A DNA stretch of 64,000 bases, from NCBI RefSeq assembly GCF_900113655.1, contig NZ_FOQF01000004.1, forward strand, positions 1 through 64,000. Reading direction: 5' to 3'. The position numbers and the translations under genes are program-made. Position 1 is the stretch's first letter; the number at the start of each line of letters is the position of its first letter. This stretch comes from Pseudobutyrivibrio sp. OR37 (GTDB taxonomy: Bacteria; Bacillota; Clostridia; Lachnospirales; Lachnospiraceae). The notes below the pieces were generated by a model, which worked only from the letters and a program-made list of their open reading frames with translations, searched no databases and was not told where the DNA came from. Positions 35,149 through 43,517 of this stretch are shown here, one piece after another.

Positions 35149-35892
35149 TTATTCAGATATCTTATTGCCATCATAGTATGCACTGAAAACATAATATCCG
35201 GCTATGCATACACAGACAACTATCAGGTAAATCAGTGCCTGTGACTTAATCTCAGAAAGTGCTCCCCTATCTACAAGCACGTATTCAAGAAATACATCAG
35301 GCATTTTGACTGTCCATGAAAATGGTACAATCTTCCAAATATACATTCCCATATCTGTAAGAAATAGTGCACTGATGAGTCCTGAAATTAAACCTGCGCC
35401 TATCGTAAGAGCTTTGCCAAAAGCAAAGGCAATAATCTCAAATAACAGATAAAGTGGAATCGCAGAAATCCACATCACAAGGGCCGCCATAACAAACAAG
35501 CCAATTGAAACGTTGCTATAGCCGTGAAGCAGATTAAAACCAAATCCGAATAAAACTGCTGTGAATAACAAGGCAAATAGACTAAATAAAAGTAATGTCA
35601 CTGCCTTAGAAAAGAGCGGTGCAGTCTTACTTCTTAATGTAAGAAGATTTTGGAACGTTCCTGCATTTTGCTCCTGCTCCATTGTACTAGCAATAAATAT
35701 TCCAATCAATACAGGAAATGTAAATCCAAGAGTCTCATAAAATGCAGTTATCTTATCAGTCTCATTCCATCCTGAAGTGGCATAATAACCAAGAAACACT
35801 GCGCTTACTACAATTGGGATAATGATATGGGCTATTGCCACAGGACTTCTTTTCATTTTATAAAAATCCGCGCGAATACATCTAGTAAACAT
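35149..35892 (-). CDS. ABC transporter permease, lantibiotic-immunity-like (MutG/NisG type)
   Basis: 247-aa protein with six predicted membrane helices, starting FTRCIRADFYKMKRSPVAIAHIIIPI, typical of ABC-2 type lantibiotic-protection permeases. In NisFEG/MutFEG systems two such permeases and one ATPase expel the antibiotic from the membrane. It is 2 bases downstream of another permease gene, and the two are distantly alike (N-terminal KxE/D-F-x-K-x-KR pattern). GGAG supports ATG 35892. No lantibiotic precursor or modification gene is visible nearby, so the system probably gives resistance or sensing rather than self-immunity. Confidence 0.82.
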   Translation of the reverse strand: MFTRCIRADFYKMKRSPVAIAHIIIPIVVSAVFLGYYATSGWNETDKITAFYETLGFTFPVLIGIFIASTMEQEQNAGTFQNLLTLRSKTAPLFSKAVTLLLFSLFALLFTAVLFGFGFNLLHGYSNVSIGLFVMAALVMWISAIPLYLLFEIIAFAFGKALTIGAGLISGLISALFLTDMGMYIWKIVPFSWTVKMPDVFLEYVLVDRGALSEIKSQALIYLIVVCVCIAGYYVFSAYYDGNKISE

Positions 35893-35894
35893 TT

Positions 35895-36626
35895 TTATCG
35901 CTCCTCTCTTTTTTCAAACCAGTTAAGATAAAGATAAGTTAAAATCACAAAGTGAGCGAGTGCGATGAGAATGCCGGGAAAGATTACAGAAGTACTAAGA
36001 AGCGGATCTCCAGCCTGTGCTCTCATGCCATTCGGAAGTATATGAAGAAGCGGAGTAACAATTCTATTGGATATTGCTGATACAAATAAAAACCATTTTC
36101 CTGAAGGTGCCAAACTTACTCCAAGAATGGCTATGAACAGGCAGACTATGAGTTCAACTACCATTCCGAATTTTTCACTGAGGAATAAGAACAGCGGTAT
36201 CTGCCAAAGCTCTGTGATAGTAAGAACAACAACCGTCATAGCTGCTCCAATTACCGGAACACTAGTTGTTAAAAAGGCTCCACCCAAGGCTGCTCCCGCA
36301 AAGAGCACTGCATTTGATACAAGTACAAGGATTCCAAGATAGGCTATTTTCCCAAGCATCAGCGTTCTTTTCTCTATAGAAAGGGTCTTGATATTGTAGT
36401 ATCCGTTTTTCTTTTCTCTCATTATGGAAAGATAACTTACAATAGCAATCATCCCCGGAAGGAGAAGCACATACCACCAGTTCCATACACTCTCTGCATA
36501 TGCATTTGTCATTCCTGATGTAAGCACAAACGCCATAACAAGTGTGATTATAGGGAATACAAATATGAGTTTACTGCTGATGGTTCTTTTTTGTTTTAAA
36601 AACTCTGCTTTTATTATGTTAGTCAT
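35895..36626 (-). CDS. ABC transporter permease, lantibiotic-immunity-like (MutE/NisE type)
   Basis: 243-aa ABC-2 type permease with six predicted helices. It begins NIIKAEFLKQKRTISSKLIFVFPIITL, the characteristic start of MutE/EpiE-like permeases. It pairs with the following permease and the upstream ATPase to form a heterodimeric pump. It lies 50 bases downstream of the ATPase gene. A GGACG-type ribosome-binding site supports ATG 36626. The exact export substrate is unknown; BcrB-like bacitracin permeases are a possible alternative, but the two-permease arrangement favours the lantibiotic FEG class. Confidence 0.82.
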   Translation of the reverse strand: MTNIIKAEFLKQKRTISSKLIFVFPIITLVMAFVLTSGMTNAYAESVWNWWYVLLLPGMIAIVSYLSIMREKKNGYYNIKTLSIEKRTLMLGKIAYLGILVLVSNAVLFAGAALGGAFLTTSVPVIGAAMTVVVLTITELWQIPLFLFLSEKFGMVVELIVCLFIAILGVSLAPSGKWFLFVSAISNRIVTPLLHILPNGMRAQAGDPLLSTSVIFPGILIALAHFVILTYLYLNWFEKREER

Positions 36627-36676
36627 CGATGTCGTCCTTTCAGTTAATTTATTAAGTGGTTGGAAGTTTACTCTAT

Positions 36677-37387
36677 TTATGCGACATTACTAAGATTACG
36701 ATTTTTCTTAACAACATCCATGAAAAGCTCTTCAAGATTCTGTCCCGGTAAAAGCTCCCCCTCATATCCGAGCACACCGTCTGAGATTATTCCGATGTAG
36801 TCAGCACACATCTGAACCTCTGAAAGGATGTGGCTTGACAGGACTACGGTGATTCCCTGCTTTGGAAAAGATCTTATGAGTTCTCTAAGCTCTTCTATTC
36901 CGATTGGGTCAAGTCCATTTGTAGGCTCATCCAAAATAAGAAGATTGGGATTAGCAAGAAGAGCAAGTGCTATACCGAGTCTTTGCTTCATTCCTAATGA
37001 AAACTGACCAGCCTTCTTTTTTCCTGTGTTTGAAAGTGAAACTGTTTTTAAAACTTCATCAATTCGGCTCTTTGGAGCTCCAAGAAGTATTGCTCTTACT
37101 TCAAGATTTTCTCTTGCTGTAAGATTTTCATAGATTGGAGGATTTTCGATCAATGCTCCAATTTCTTCAAGTACTTCTCTGCTCCAAGGCTTTCCATCAT
37201 AGATGATTTCACCGGCTGTGGGCTTCATGATTCCCGTTATCATTTTAAGAGTTGTTGACTTTCCTGCACCGTTCGGTCCAAGAAGACCGTACACACAGCA
37301 CTTCGGTATATTCAGAGATACTTTATTTACAGCTTTCTGATCTTTAAATGTCTTACAAAGTTCGTTAGTTTTAAGCATCATTTCCAT
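36677..37387 (-). CDS. ABC transporter ATP-binding protein, lantibiotic-immunity-like (MutF/NisF type)
   Basis: 236-aa ATPase. Walker A is GPNGAGKST (about residues 37-45), the Q-loop region is ENPPIYENLTARENL, the signature is FSLGMKQR (the LSxGMKQR form usual for BcrA/NisF-type ATPases), Walker B is LLILDEPTNGLD, and the switch His is in LSSHILSEV. It is the first gene of a five-gene operon: ATPase, permease, permease, response regulator, sensor kinase. GAGG supports ATG 37387. Its promoter should lie in 37388-37570, but no clear -35/-10 pair was picked out. Confidence 0.88.
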   Translation of the reverse strand: MEMMLKTNELCKTFKDQKAVNKVSLNIPKCCVYGLLGPNGAGKSTTLKMITGIMKPTAGEIIYDGKPWSREVLEEIGALIENPPIYENLTARENLEVRAILLGAPKSRIDEVLKTVSLSNTGKKKAGQFSLGMKQRLGIALALLANPNLLILDEPTNGLDPIGIEELRELIRSFPKQGITVVLSSHILSEVQMCADYIGIISDGVLGYEGELLPGQNLEELFMDVVKKNRNLSNVA

Positions 37388-37571
37388 TGTATTTTCCTCT
37401 TTTTCAAAATATAAATTTGGTTTTTGTTATCACAGGTGTTTTTCAACCTGAAAAAAGAATACGAAGAAAAAATAAAGATTTGATGAAGATTATTAGAAAA
37501 GTTTTCATATTTGTATTCTGAAGCCCCTGCAATTTCCATGGATTATTGAATGGCTAGGCACTCATTATGAC

Positions 37572-37607
37572 TTCTTGTGGGCTACTTAAGGAAAAAGCCC
37601 ACAAGAA
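37572..37607 (-). terminator. Hairpin after the KaiC-like/ATP-grasp gene
   Basis: A 12-bp perfect stem, 37572-37583 with 37596-37607, lies 9 bases beyond the gene stop. On the minus strand the T-run is in the loop rather than after the stem, so it may be a 3'-end processing or weak termination structure. Confidence 0.5.
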
Positions 37608-37615
37608 CCTAAGCT

Positions 37616-40186
37616 TTAGCAAGTCAGTAAAAAGTGCTCTGTTTTTAAATCATTAAATATTTGAACATTCTTATCACTGACATTATAGACCTGTACGATG
37701 TCTTTTAATTCCGTGCCACCCTTAAATTTCTCGTTAATATTATCATATCCTTTAAACAACTCTGGATTAAAAATCGTGTCTTCTTTTCCAGAAAAAACTG
37801 CTGTATACAAAATATCCTGTTCCACTAAATCTTGGAACATATGGCTTCCATAAGATAACTCTGGATTGTATCCAGCTTTTCGTTCTTCCATTTCGCATAT
37901 AGCCTCAAAACCACTTATATCAGCAAAGTTAGTTTGCACACCAAGCTCCGGTGATGATGTTCCTATTCTACCGGGACACATGAGAAAACCATGTTTGTCA
38001 TTCTCCGAAATAAAGCCATTTATCCTACTAATTAAATGAGCTACATTTACTTTCTCATAATGCGGCATATTGTAATAAGCTATTGGGTCAACATAGACTA
38101 TAATATCCAGTTTTGATATTCGAGAAAGCCCCATTGAATCCCCGTAACTTTCCAATATAATTCTGTCCTCTGCAATATCATTTGGAATTTGAACCTCTCC
38201 CAAATCATTAAATACCTGAAGAGGTCTACACTGCAAAAGATTAATCATATAATCATCGTTTTCCGATAGATTGATGGCATACTCTATATCCACCGGCTGT
38301 TGATATTCTGCTTGTATACAGGCCATTATATCTTTAAGGGCATCCATTATTTCCCCTCGTTTTACCAACCCTCTGCAGGAGACAAACATCACCTCATCTT
38401 TTCGACCAACCTCACGGAGGCGAGTTTCTGCATCATAATCATGATCAAGGAGCATTGTTTTATGATAGAAAGAAATATTTGGAAGCAGGTCCTTTACCTC
38501 AAGTTGTTTTAAGCACCTGTTTATTGTATCCACTACTTCTATTTTTCTTTGAGAGTACTTATGCATATCTGCTGTATTCGTATATACGTTTTTCTCTGGA
38601 GCACCTAAGCTAACAAGGCGTGGATAGGAACCCTGAGTTCTATCTACCGCAGATGTGCCAAGTCCCATTACTAGACGAAGCATGCCCTTGCTTTGGTCAA
38701 TCTCTTTAATAAATTTGTAGGGACTATAAGAATATCCTACTCCCGCTGCACAAGGCATAAAGTTATTTCCATAATAGGAACCGGAAACCCTTTGAATTAA
38801 TAAAGCCATTTGTTCATCGCGTTTTTCTAGGCCTCTTCTTTTTCTATAATCCAAGGCAGAAGGATTCATGGTGCTGGCGTACACCGTGCGAACTGCATTT
38901 TCAAATTCTGCCAACCGCTCTTCATCTGTACCTTGATTAGCACAAAATACTGATTCGTATTTTCCAGCAAAGGCATTTCCAAAGCCATCCTCCAAAATAC
39001 TGCTTGAGCGGATGATATATGGGTCTTGCCCATAGTATTCAATTATATCCCTAAATTGCTCTTCAATAGCATCATCAAAAGCACCGTTAAGTAGCTTCTG
39101 AGAAAACTGCTCAGCTAGGGCAAAGAATCCCTCGTCACTCCTTTGCTTAACCCGCAAATCCCAAAAATCATTATCAACAATATATGTGTAATAAACATCT
39201 GAGCCCACATAAAATGAATCATGCGGCTCGATATTCTCATATATCTCCGGCAATTTATTTCTCACGATTGCCCTCGAAAGCAACATGCCGCAAGATTTTC
39301 CACCTATCATGCCGGTACCAATCATATGCTCTCGAACTTCAAAATAATCCTCTGGCGTAAAATTCTCCTTTACCATAAGACGCATCTTTTCATCCCGAGT
39401 CATCATGATATTGCACATTTTATCTGCGTACTCTTTTACATCCTCGCCGTTTTCGAATAAATCTTTTGCTTTATTAAAAAATCTATCCCAAAAATCTGAA
39501 TGCTGTTCTTTTTGAGAACGCTGTAGCTTTCCAAGAATCTGATAAAAACGGCTAGATTTCACACCATCAAGAATTGGATAGAAATCGCCTGTATCCTTGT
39601 CATAAATATGTGGCATAAGCATTTTTTCATTATGTCTATTCCAAACTTTTTCTGATCGGACATATATGTTTTTATCATCTGAATAAACATCGATAAACAC
39701 TTGCGCGGTATTTTTTATTTTATTTATGGCATAGGTTGAATGCATACCCCTAAGCACAGGAAAATAGGCCACTGTATCTAATGTAAAGAGAAATGGGCAA
39801 GTTACCCTAAAAAAATTCCCCATCATCAAATCTGTAGCCCAAGCAGCTTGAAGTTCTGACAAGCAATCAAAAACATAAAAGGCATCCAATCCCTCATCAG
39901 CGATAACATTGTGGATATCCACAGTAAAGGTTTCAAATCTATGAGACAATGGAATATCCACGCGCTTTACTTCTGGGCAGTCTTCCACCAATGGCTCATG
40001 ACTTGCAAATCTGAAATATATTATATTTCTCTTATCATGCTTTGCCTGCTCAATGTATGGATTTAAAAATAGTTTAAATTCCTCTAAGTTTGATACTCGA
40101 AAAACAACATTATCCCCAAGCCTAATGTTATCAAGAGCTTCATCCATCTGTGGAATTCCTGAGTTTACTCTTTCAAAAGCTGCCAT
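37616..40186 (-). CDS. PEP-synthase-like ATP-grasp protein with degenerate KaiC-like N-terminal domain
   Basis: 856 aa, cytoplasmic. Residues 1-230 follow the KaiC/RecA pattern (NSGIPQMDEALDNIRLGDNVV, later FYVFDCLSEL as a Walker-B-like strand and LFTLDTVAYF), but the P-loop GxxGxGKT is absent. From about 280 on it resembles the PEP/pyruvate-binding ATP-grasp domain of PEP synthase/PPDK: GTGMIGGKSCGMLLSRAI, DPYIIRSSSILEDGFGNAFAGKYESVF and VDIEYAI. The phosphohistidine swivelling domain and the PEP-utilising C-terminal barrel of PEP synthase are not seen. It may be a nucleotide-dependent phosphotransferase or regulator; the reaction is unknown. GGGGAGG supports ATG 40186. It is bounded by a terminator upstream (40204-40250), so it is a separate transcription unit. 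Confidence 0.7.
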   Translation of the reverse strand: MAAFERVNSGIPQMDEALDNIRLGDNVVFRVSNLEEFKLFLNPYIEQAKHDKRNIIYFRFASHEPLVEDCPEVKRVDIPLSHRFETFTVDIHNVIADEGLDAFYVFDCLSELQAAWATDLMMGNFFRVTCPFLFTLDTVAYFPVLRGMHSTYAINKIKNTAQVFIDVYSDDKNIYVRSEKVWNRHNEKMLMPHIYDKDTGDFYPILDGVKSSRFYQILGKLQRSQKEQHSDFWDRFFNKAKDLFENGEDVKEYADKMCNIMMTRDEKMRLMVKENFTPEDYFEVREHMIGTGMIGGKSCGMLLSRAIVRNKLPEIYENIEPHDSFYVGSDVYYTYIVDNDFWDLRVKQRSDEGFFALAEQFSQKLLNGAFDDAIEEQFRDIIEYYGQDPYIIRSSSILEDGFGNAFAGKYESVFCANQGTDEERLAEFENAVRTVYASTMNPSALDYRKRRGLEKRDEQMALLIQRVSGSYYGNNFMPCAAGVGYSYSPYKFIKEIDQSKGMLRLVMGLGTSAVDRTQGSYPRLVSLGAPEKNVYTNTADMHKYSQRKIEVVDTINRCLKQLEVKDLLPNISFYHKTMLLDHDYDAETRLREVGRKDEVMFVSCRGLVKRGEIMDALKDIMACIQAEYQQPVDIEYAINLSENDDYMINLLQCRPLQVFNDLGEVQIPNDIAEDRIILESYGDSMGLSRISKLDIIVYVDPIAYYNMPHYEKVNVAHLISRINGFISENDKHGFLMCPGRIGTSSPELGVQTNFADISGFEAICEMEERKAGYNPELSYGSHMFQDLVEQDILYTAVFSGKEDTIFNPELFKGYDNINEKFKGGTELKDIVQVYNVSDKNVQIFNDLKTEHFLLTC

Positions 40187-40203
40187 AAAAACCTCCCCAA
40201 AAT

Positions 40204-40250
40204 AAATAAAAAAGCAGACAGTTAGTCCCATGTGAGACTACATTGTCTGC
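40204..40250 (-). terminator. Rho-independent terminator after the racemase-proC-aminotransferase-ADH operon
   Basis: GCAGACA (40214-40220) pairs with TGTCTGC (40244-40250), with an inner TAGTC/GACTA stem. It is followed on the minus strand by six T. It lies 50 bases after the alcohol dehydrogenase stop. Confidence 0.82.
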
Positions 40251-40299
40251 TTATGTATTATTTTATCACGATATGGCAGATGATTACAATAAATCAATA

Positions 40300-41448
40300 T
40301 CACATTGCCTCTTTATATAATTCTATAATATCCTCATATTCAGTTTTTCTTGGATTTGCCATGATATTTCCACTTTTCATCGCATCTTTAGCCATAGCCT
40401 TTATATACTCCTCCTTGACTCCTACAGCTGCTAGGCCATCTGGAATTCCCAGTTCAGCATTTAGATTTCTAATGGCCTCTGTAAGCATCTTTGGCTGAAA
40501 CTGTTCTTTTGTAACCGGCTCTTCAGATATGTAATTATATATTTTTAGATACTTTCCTTCATCTACGGAAGAATTATAATTCACAATCGTTGGAAGTAAA
40601 ATTCCATTAGCTACACCATGTGGCACATCAAAATATGCACTCACCGGATGGCTCATAGCATGAACATTTCCCAATCTTGCCCAAGAAAAAGCAATTCCTG
40701 CAAACAATGAACCTACAAGCATATCTTCTGCCGCCTTCTGGTTTTCCCGGTCAGCAACAAAGGCTCTTATGCTTCTACCAATTAATTCCATTGCCTTCTC
40801 AGACATAGCTTCAGTAAATGGGGACGCATCTCTTGAAATATACGATTCCTCTGCGTGAATAAACGCATCTATCCCACATGCTGCTGCAACAGATGCCGGT
40901 GTTGTCATGATTAAATTTTGATCTAAAATCGCATAATTTGGAATTAACTCATAGCTAAAAACTGTAAGCTTATAATCCCTTATATGATCTGTTATTACTG
41001 AAAAAGCTGTTACCTCAGAACCCGTTCCAGCAGTTGTAGGGATTGCAATCATAGGTATAACTTTTCCTGGAACTTTATGAGCTCCTTCGTAATCAGTGAT
41101 TGATCCCCCATACTTTGCAACTACAGCCACTGCCTTAGCCACATCCAATGGCGAACCCCCACCAAGAGCAACAATATAATCTGCTTTTGATTCTATAAAT
41201 GCCTTGGCTGCCTTTTCCACTGTTGTTACAGATGGATTTGCTTCGATATTTGTATAGGAATCAGCATCTATTGAAACTTCATTAAGAAGTCCTTCTACCT
41301 TTGACACGATTCCCATTTTTTCCAAATTAGGCCCAGAAATTATGAATGCATGCTTACCATCTAAATCAACTGAAATCTGTCCAACCTTTTCTAATGCTCC
41401 TTTTCCAACAATAATCTTTTGTGGAATGGAAAATGTAAATTCTTTCAT
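40300..41448 (-). CDS. Iron-containing alcohol dehydrogenase (candidate 5-hydroxyvalerate/4-hydroxybutyrate-type)
   Basis: 382-aa cytoplasmic group III alcohol dehydrogenase. The N-terminal NAD(P)-binding part has ALGGGSPLDVAKA and the family motif IPTTAGTGSEVT. The C-terminal part supplies metal ligands: Asp and His of CGIDAFIHAEESYIS, and His residues of GNVHAMSHPVSAYFDVPHGVANGILLP. GGAGG supports ATG 41448; the frame opens earlier at 41478. It is the last gene of the racemase-TetR/proC/aminotransferase operon, 13 bases after the aminotransferase. That position suggests it reduces the semialdehyde made by the aminotransferase, for example glutarate semialdehyde from 5-aminovalerate to 5-hydroxyvalerate, as in Clostridium viride. 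This role is inference; other aldehydes are possible. Confidence 0.88.
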   Translation of the reverse strand: MKEFTFSIPQKIIVGKGALEKVGQISVDLDGKHAFIISGPNLEKMGIVSKVEGLLNEVSIDADSYTNIEANPSVTTVEKAAKAFIESKADYIVALGGGSPLDVAKAVAVVAKYGGSITDYEGAHKVPGKVIPMIAIPTTAGTGSEVTAFSVITDHIRDYKLTVFSYELIPNYAILDQNLIMTTPASVAAACGIDAFIHAEESYISRDASPFTEAMSEKAMELIGRSIRAFVADRENQKAAEDMLVGSLFAGIAFSWARLGNVHAMSHPVSAYFDVPHGVANGILLPTIVNYNSSVDEGKYLKIYNYISEEPVTKEQFQPKMLTEAIRNLNAELGIPDGLAAVGVKEEYIKAMAKDAMKSGNIMANPRKTEYEDIIELYKEAM

Positions 41449-41461
41449 GCGGTGCCTCCAA

Positions 41462-42679
41462 TTATAATAAAGCCTCAACAGATTCCTTTATGATAGAAAC
41501 AGCTTTATCACAATCTTCCTCTGTTATAATAAGTGGTGGAATCATACGAATCATATGCGCACCAATAGCTGTAATTAGTAAATGTCTGTGCAAGCACTCA
41601 TGCTTAACTTCAACACCTGAAATAGAATCATCAAATTCTACACCAACGAGAAGTCCCATTCCTCTGACCTCTTTCACGTGAGGTAACTCTGATGCTAATT
41701 TCTTCATGAAATAGTCACCCATTTTCTTTGCATTACCAGCAAGATCTCTGTCTAGCAACTCATTTACTTCTGCCAATGCTGCGGCACAAGAAACGGGATG
41801 TCCACCAAATGTTGTTCCATGTGAACCCATCGAAAATGCTTTAGCAACTTCTTCAGTGGCACAAATAGCACCGATAGGCATTCCACCACCAAGTGCTTTT
41901 GCCATAGAAACAATATCAGGCTTGATACCATAATTCATGAAGCACATAGGAGCACCTGTTCTACACCAGCCTGTCTGAACTTCATCAATAAGTAAAAGCA
42001 TTCCATTTTCATCACAAAATTCTCTAAGTCCACACAAAAATTCTTTAGTAGCAGGATGAACTCCACCTTCGCCCTGAACTGGCTCAACCATAATAGCAAT
42101 TGTGTTTTCAGTGCAAGCATCTTTGAATGCCTGAAGATCATTATAAGGTGCATACGAGAAACCGTAAGTCATAGGACCAAATCCAATCTGACATCCATTA
42201 CCAGGCTGGCCTGTAGCGGACATAGCACCAAACGTTCTACCGTGGAATCCCATTTTTGCTGTTACAATGTGATATTTGTTAGGACCGTACTTTTCAATAC
42301 CATACTTTCTTGCCATTTTAATCATGGCTTCATTTGCCTCTGTACCAGAGTTCTGATAAAAAATCTTATCCATACCAATAGTTGTACAAACCTTTTCTGC
42401 AAGCAATGCCTGAGGAATTGTGTATGGATAGTTAAAGGTATGCATAATATCAGATACCTGATCCTTTACAGCAGCAACTACTTTCTCATTACAGTTACCA
42501 GCAGAGTTAACTGCGATACCTGCATAAAAATCTAAGTATGCCTCACCCTTTTCATCATATATATACTGATCTTTTGCTGTCTCGGCAATAAAGTCAAATC
42601 TCTCGTAAGTTTCAATCATATATTTACTTACTTTGTCCTTGATGTCCTGTGCTGTTAAACCTGTGTCTTTCAATCTCAT
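41462..42679 (-). CDS. Class III PLP aminotransferase (ornithine, GABA or 5-aminovalerate type)
   Basis: 405-aa fold-type I enzyme that moves terminal amino groups to 2-oxoglutarate or pyruvate. Visible are YLDFYAGIAVNSAGNCN, NSGTEANEAMIKMAR, HGRTFGAMSATGQ, the cofactor Asp in LLLIDEVQTGWCRTG and the Schiff-base Lys in SMAKALGGGMPIG. The family includes acetylornithine, ornithine, 4-aminobutyrate and 5-aminovalerate aminotransferases. Between proC and an iron alcohol dehydrogenase there are two sensible roles. One is ornithine to pyrroline-5-carboxylate, feeding ProC. The other is 5-aminovalerate (the PrdAB product) to glutarate semialdehyde, feeding the dehydrogenase. Sequence alone does not decide. 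It lies 29 bases after proC. GGAGG supports the ATG at 42679. Confidence 0.88.
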   Translation of the reverse strand: MRLKDTGLTAQDIKDKVSKYMIETYERFDFIAETAKDQYIYDEKGEAYLDFYAGIAVNSAGNCNEKVVAAVKDQVSDIMHTFNYPYTIPQALLAEKVCTTIGMDKIFYQNSGTEANEAMIKMARKYGIEKYGPNKYHIVTAKMGFHGRTFGAMSATGQPGNGCQIGFGPMTYGFSYAPYNDLQAFKDACTENTIAIMVEPVQGEGGVHPATKEFLCGLREFCDENGMLLLIDEVQTGWCRTGAPMCFMNYGIKPDIVSMAKALGGGMPIGAICATEEVAKAFSMGSHGTTFGGHPVSCAAALAEVNELLDRDLAGNAKKMGDYFMKKLASELPHVKEVRGMGLLVGVEFDDSISGVEVKHECLHRHLLITAIGAHMIRMIPPLIITEEDCDKAVSIIKESVEALL

Positions 42680-42708
42680 TATTCTTTCCTCCTAAGTAAA
42701 AATTATTA

Positions 42709-43503
42709 TTACATGCTTCTTGATATTTCTAAGCATTTTTCCATACACTCAAACACTGCACTTCTCATTCCTTTTTCTTCTAGAACTCTTACAGCTTGAA
42801 TTGTTGTTCCTGCTGGTGAACACACCATATCTTTCAACTCACCTGGATGCTTACCTGTCTCTAGCACCATTGTTGCACTACCTTTAACAGCCTGTGCTGC
42901 AAATTTATACGCCTGCGCCCTTGGCATTCCACCTGCCACTGCCGCGTCTGCCATGGCTTCAATGAACATAAATACATATGCTGGAGAACTTCCACTTACT
43001 GCAGTAACCACGTCCATTAAGTGTTCTGAAATAACCTCTGTAGCTGAAAATCCCTCACATATATCTCTAACCAATGCAACTTCCTCTTCAGTTACATTTT
43101 CATTTGGGCACAAACCCATCATTCCTTCCTTTACCATTGCAGGGGTGTTGGGCATAGTTCTAATTATTTTTAAGCCGTCTCCTAACTTTTCAGCCATCCA
43201 CTCTAATTTTTTTCCAGGAGCTATTGTTACAATGATTTGAGCAGGTGTTACAACATCTTTAATCTCCTCTAATACTCCTTTGTAAAACTGAGGTTTTATA
43301 GCTAAATAAAGGACATCTGAAAACTCTACAACTTCTTTATTATCAAGAGTTGTATTTACTCCATATTTATCTTTGTACATTTGCAATAGAGCCTCAGATT
43401 TATCTGATATAATCAAATCCTCACTTTTGCATTTGCCTGCATCAAGCATCCCCGTCATCATTGCGCCACCCATGTTGCCACAACCTATAAATCCAATTTT
43501 CAT
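42709..43503 (-). CDS. proC: Pyrroline-5-carboxylate reductase
   Basis: 264-aa cytoplasmic NAD(P)H enzyme reducing pyrroline-5-carboxylate to L-proline. The Rossmann start KIGFIGCGNMGGAMM (GxGxxG) and TMPNTPAMVKEGM are present, as is the C-terminal dimer domain with AVSGSSPAYVFMFIEAMADAAVAGGMPRAQA and the signature PAGTTIQAVRVLEEKGMRSAVFE. AAGGAG supports ATG 43503. In Hyp-fermenting clostridia, ProC converts the P5C made by HypD to proline, and here it sits 14 bases after the racemase gene that acts on the product. It is therefore more likely catabolic than biosynthetic, although it could serve both. Confidence 0.95.
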   Translation of the reverse strand: MKIGFIGCGNMGGAMMTGMLDAGKCKSEDLIISDKSEALLQMYKDKYGVNTTLDNKEVVEFSDVLYLAIKPQFYKGVLEEIKDVVTPAQIIVTIAPGKKLEWMAEKLGDGLKIIRTMPNTPAMVKEGMMGLCPNENVTEEEVALVRDICEGFSATEVISEHLMDVVTAVSGSSPAYVFMFIEAMADAAVAGGMPRAQAYKFAAQAVKGSATMVLETGKHPGELKDMVCSPAGTTIQAVRVLEEKGMRSAVFECMEKCLEISRSM

Positions 43504-43517
43504 ATCATATTCTCCTT

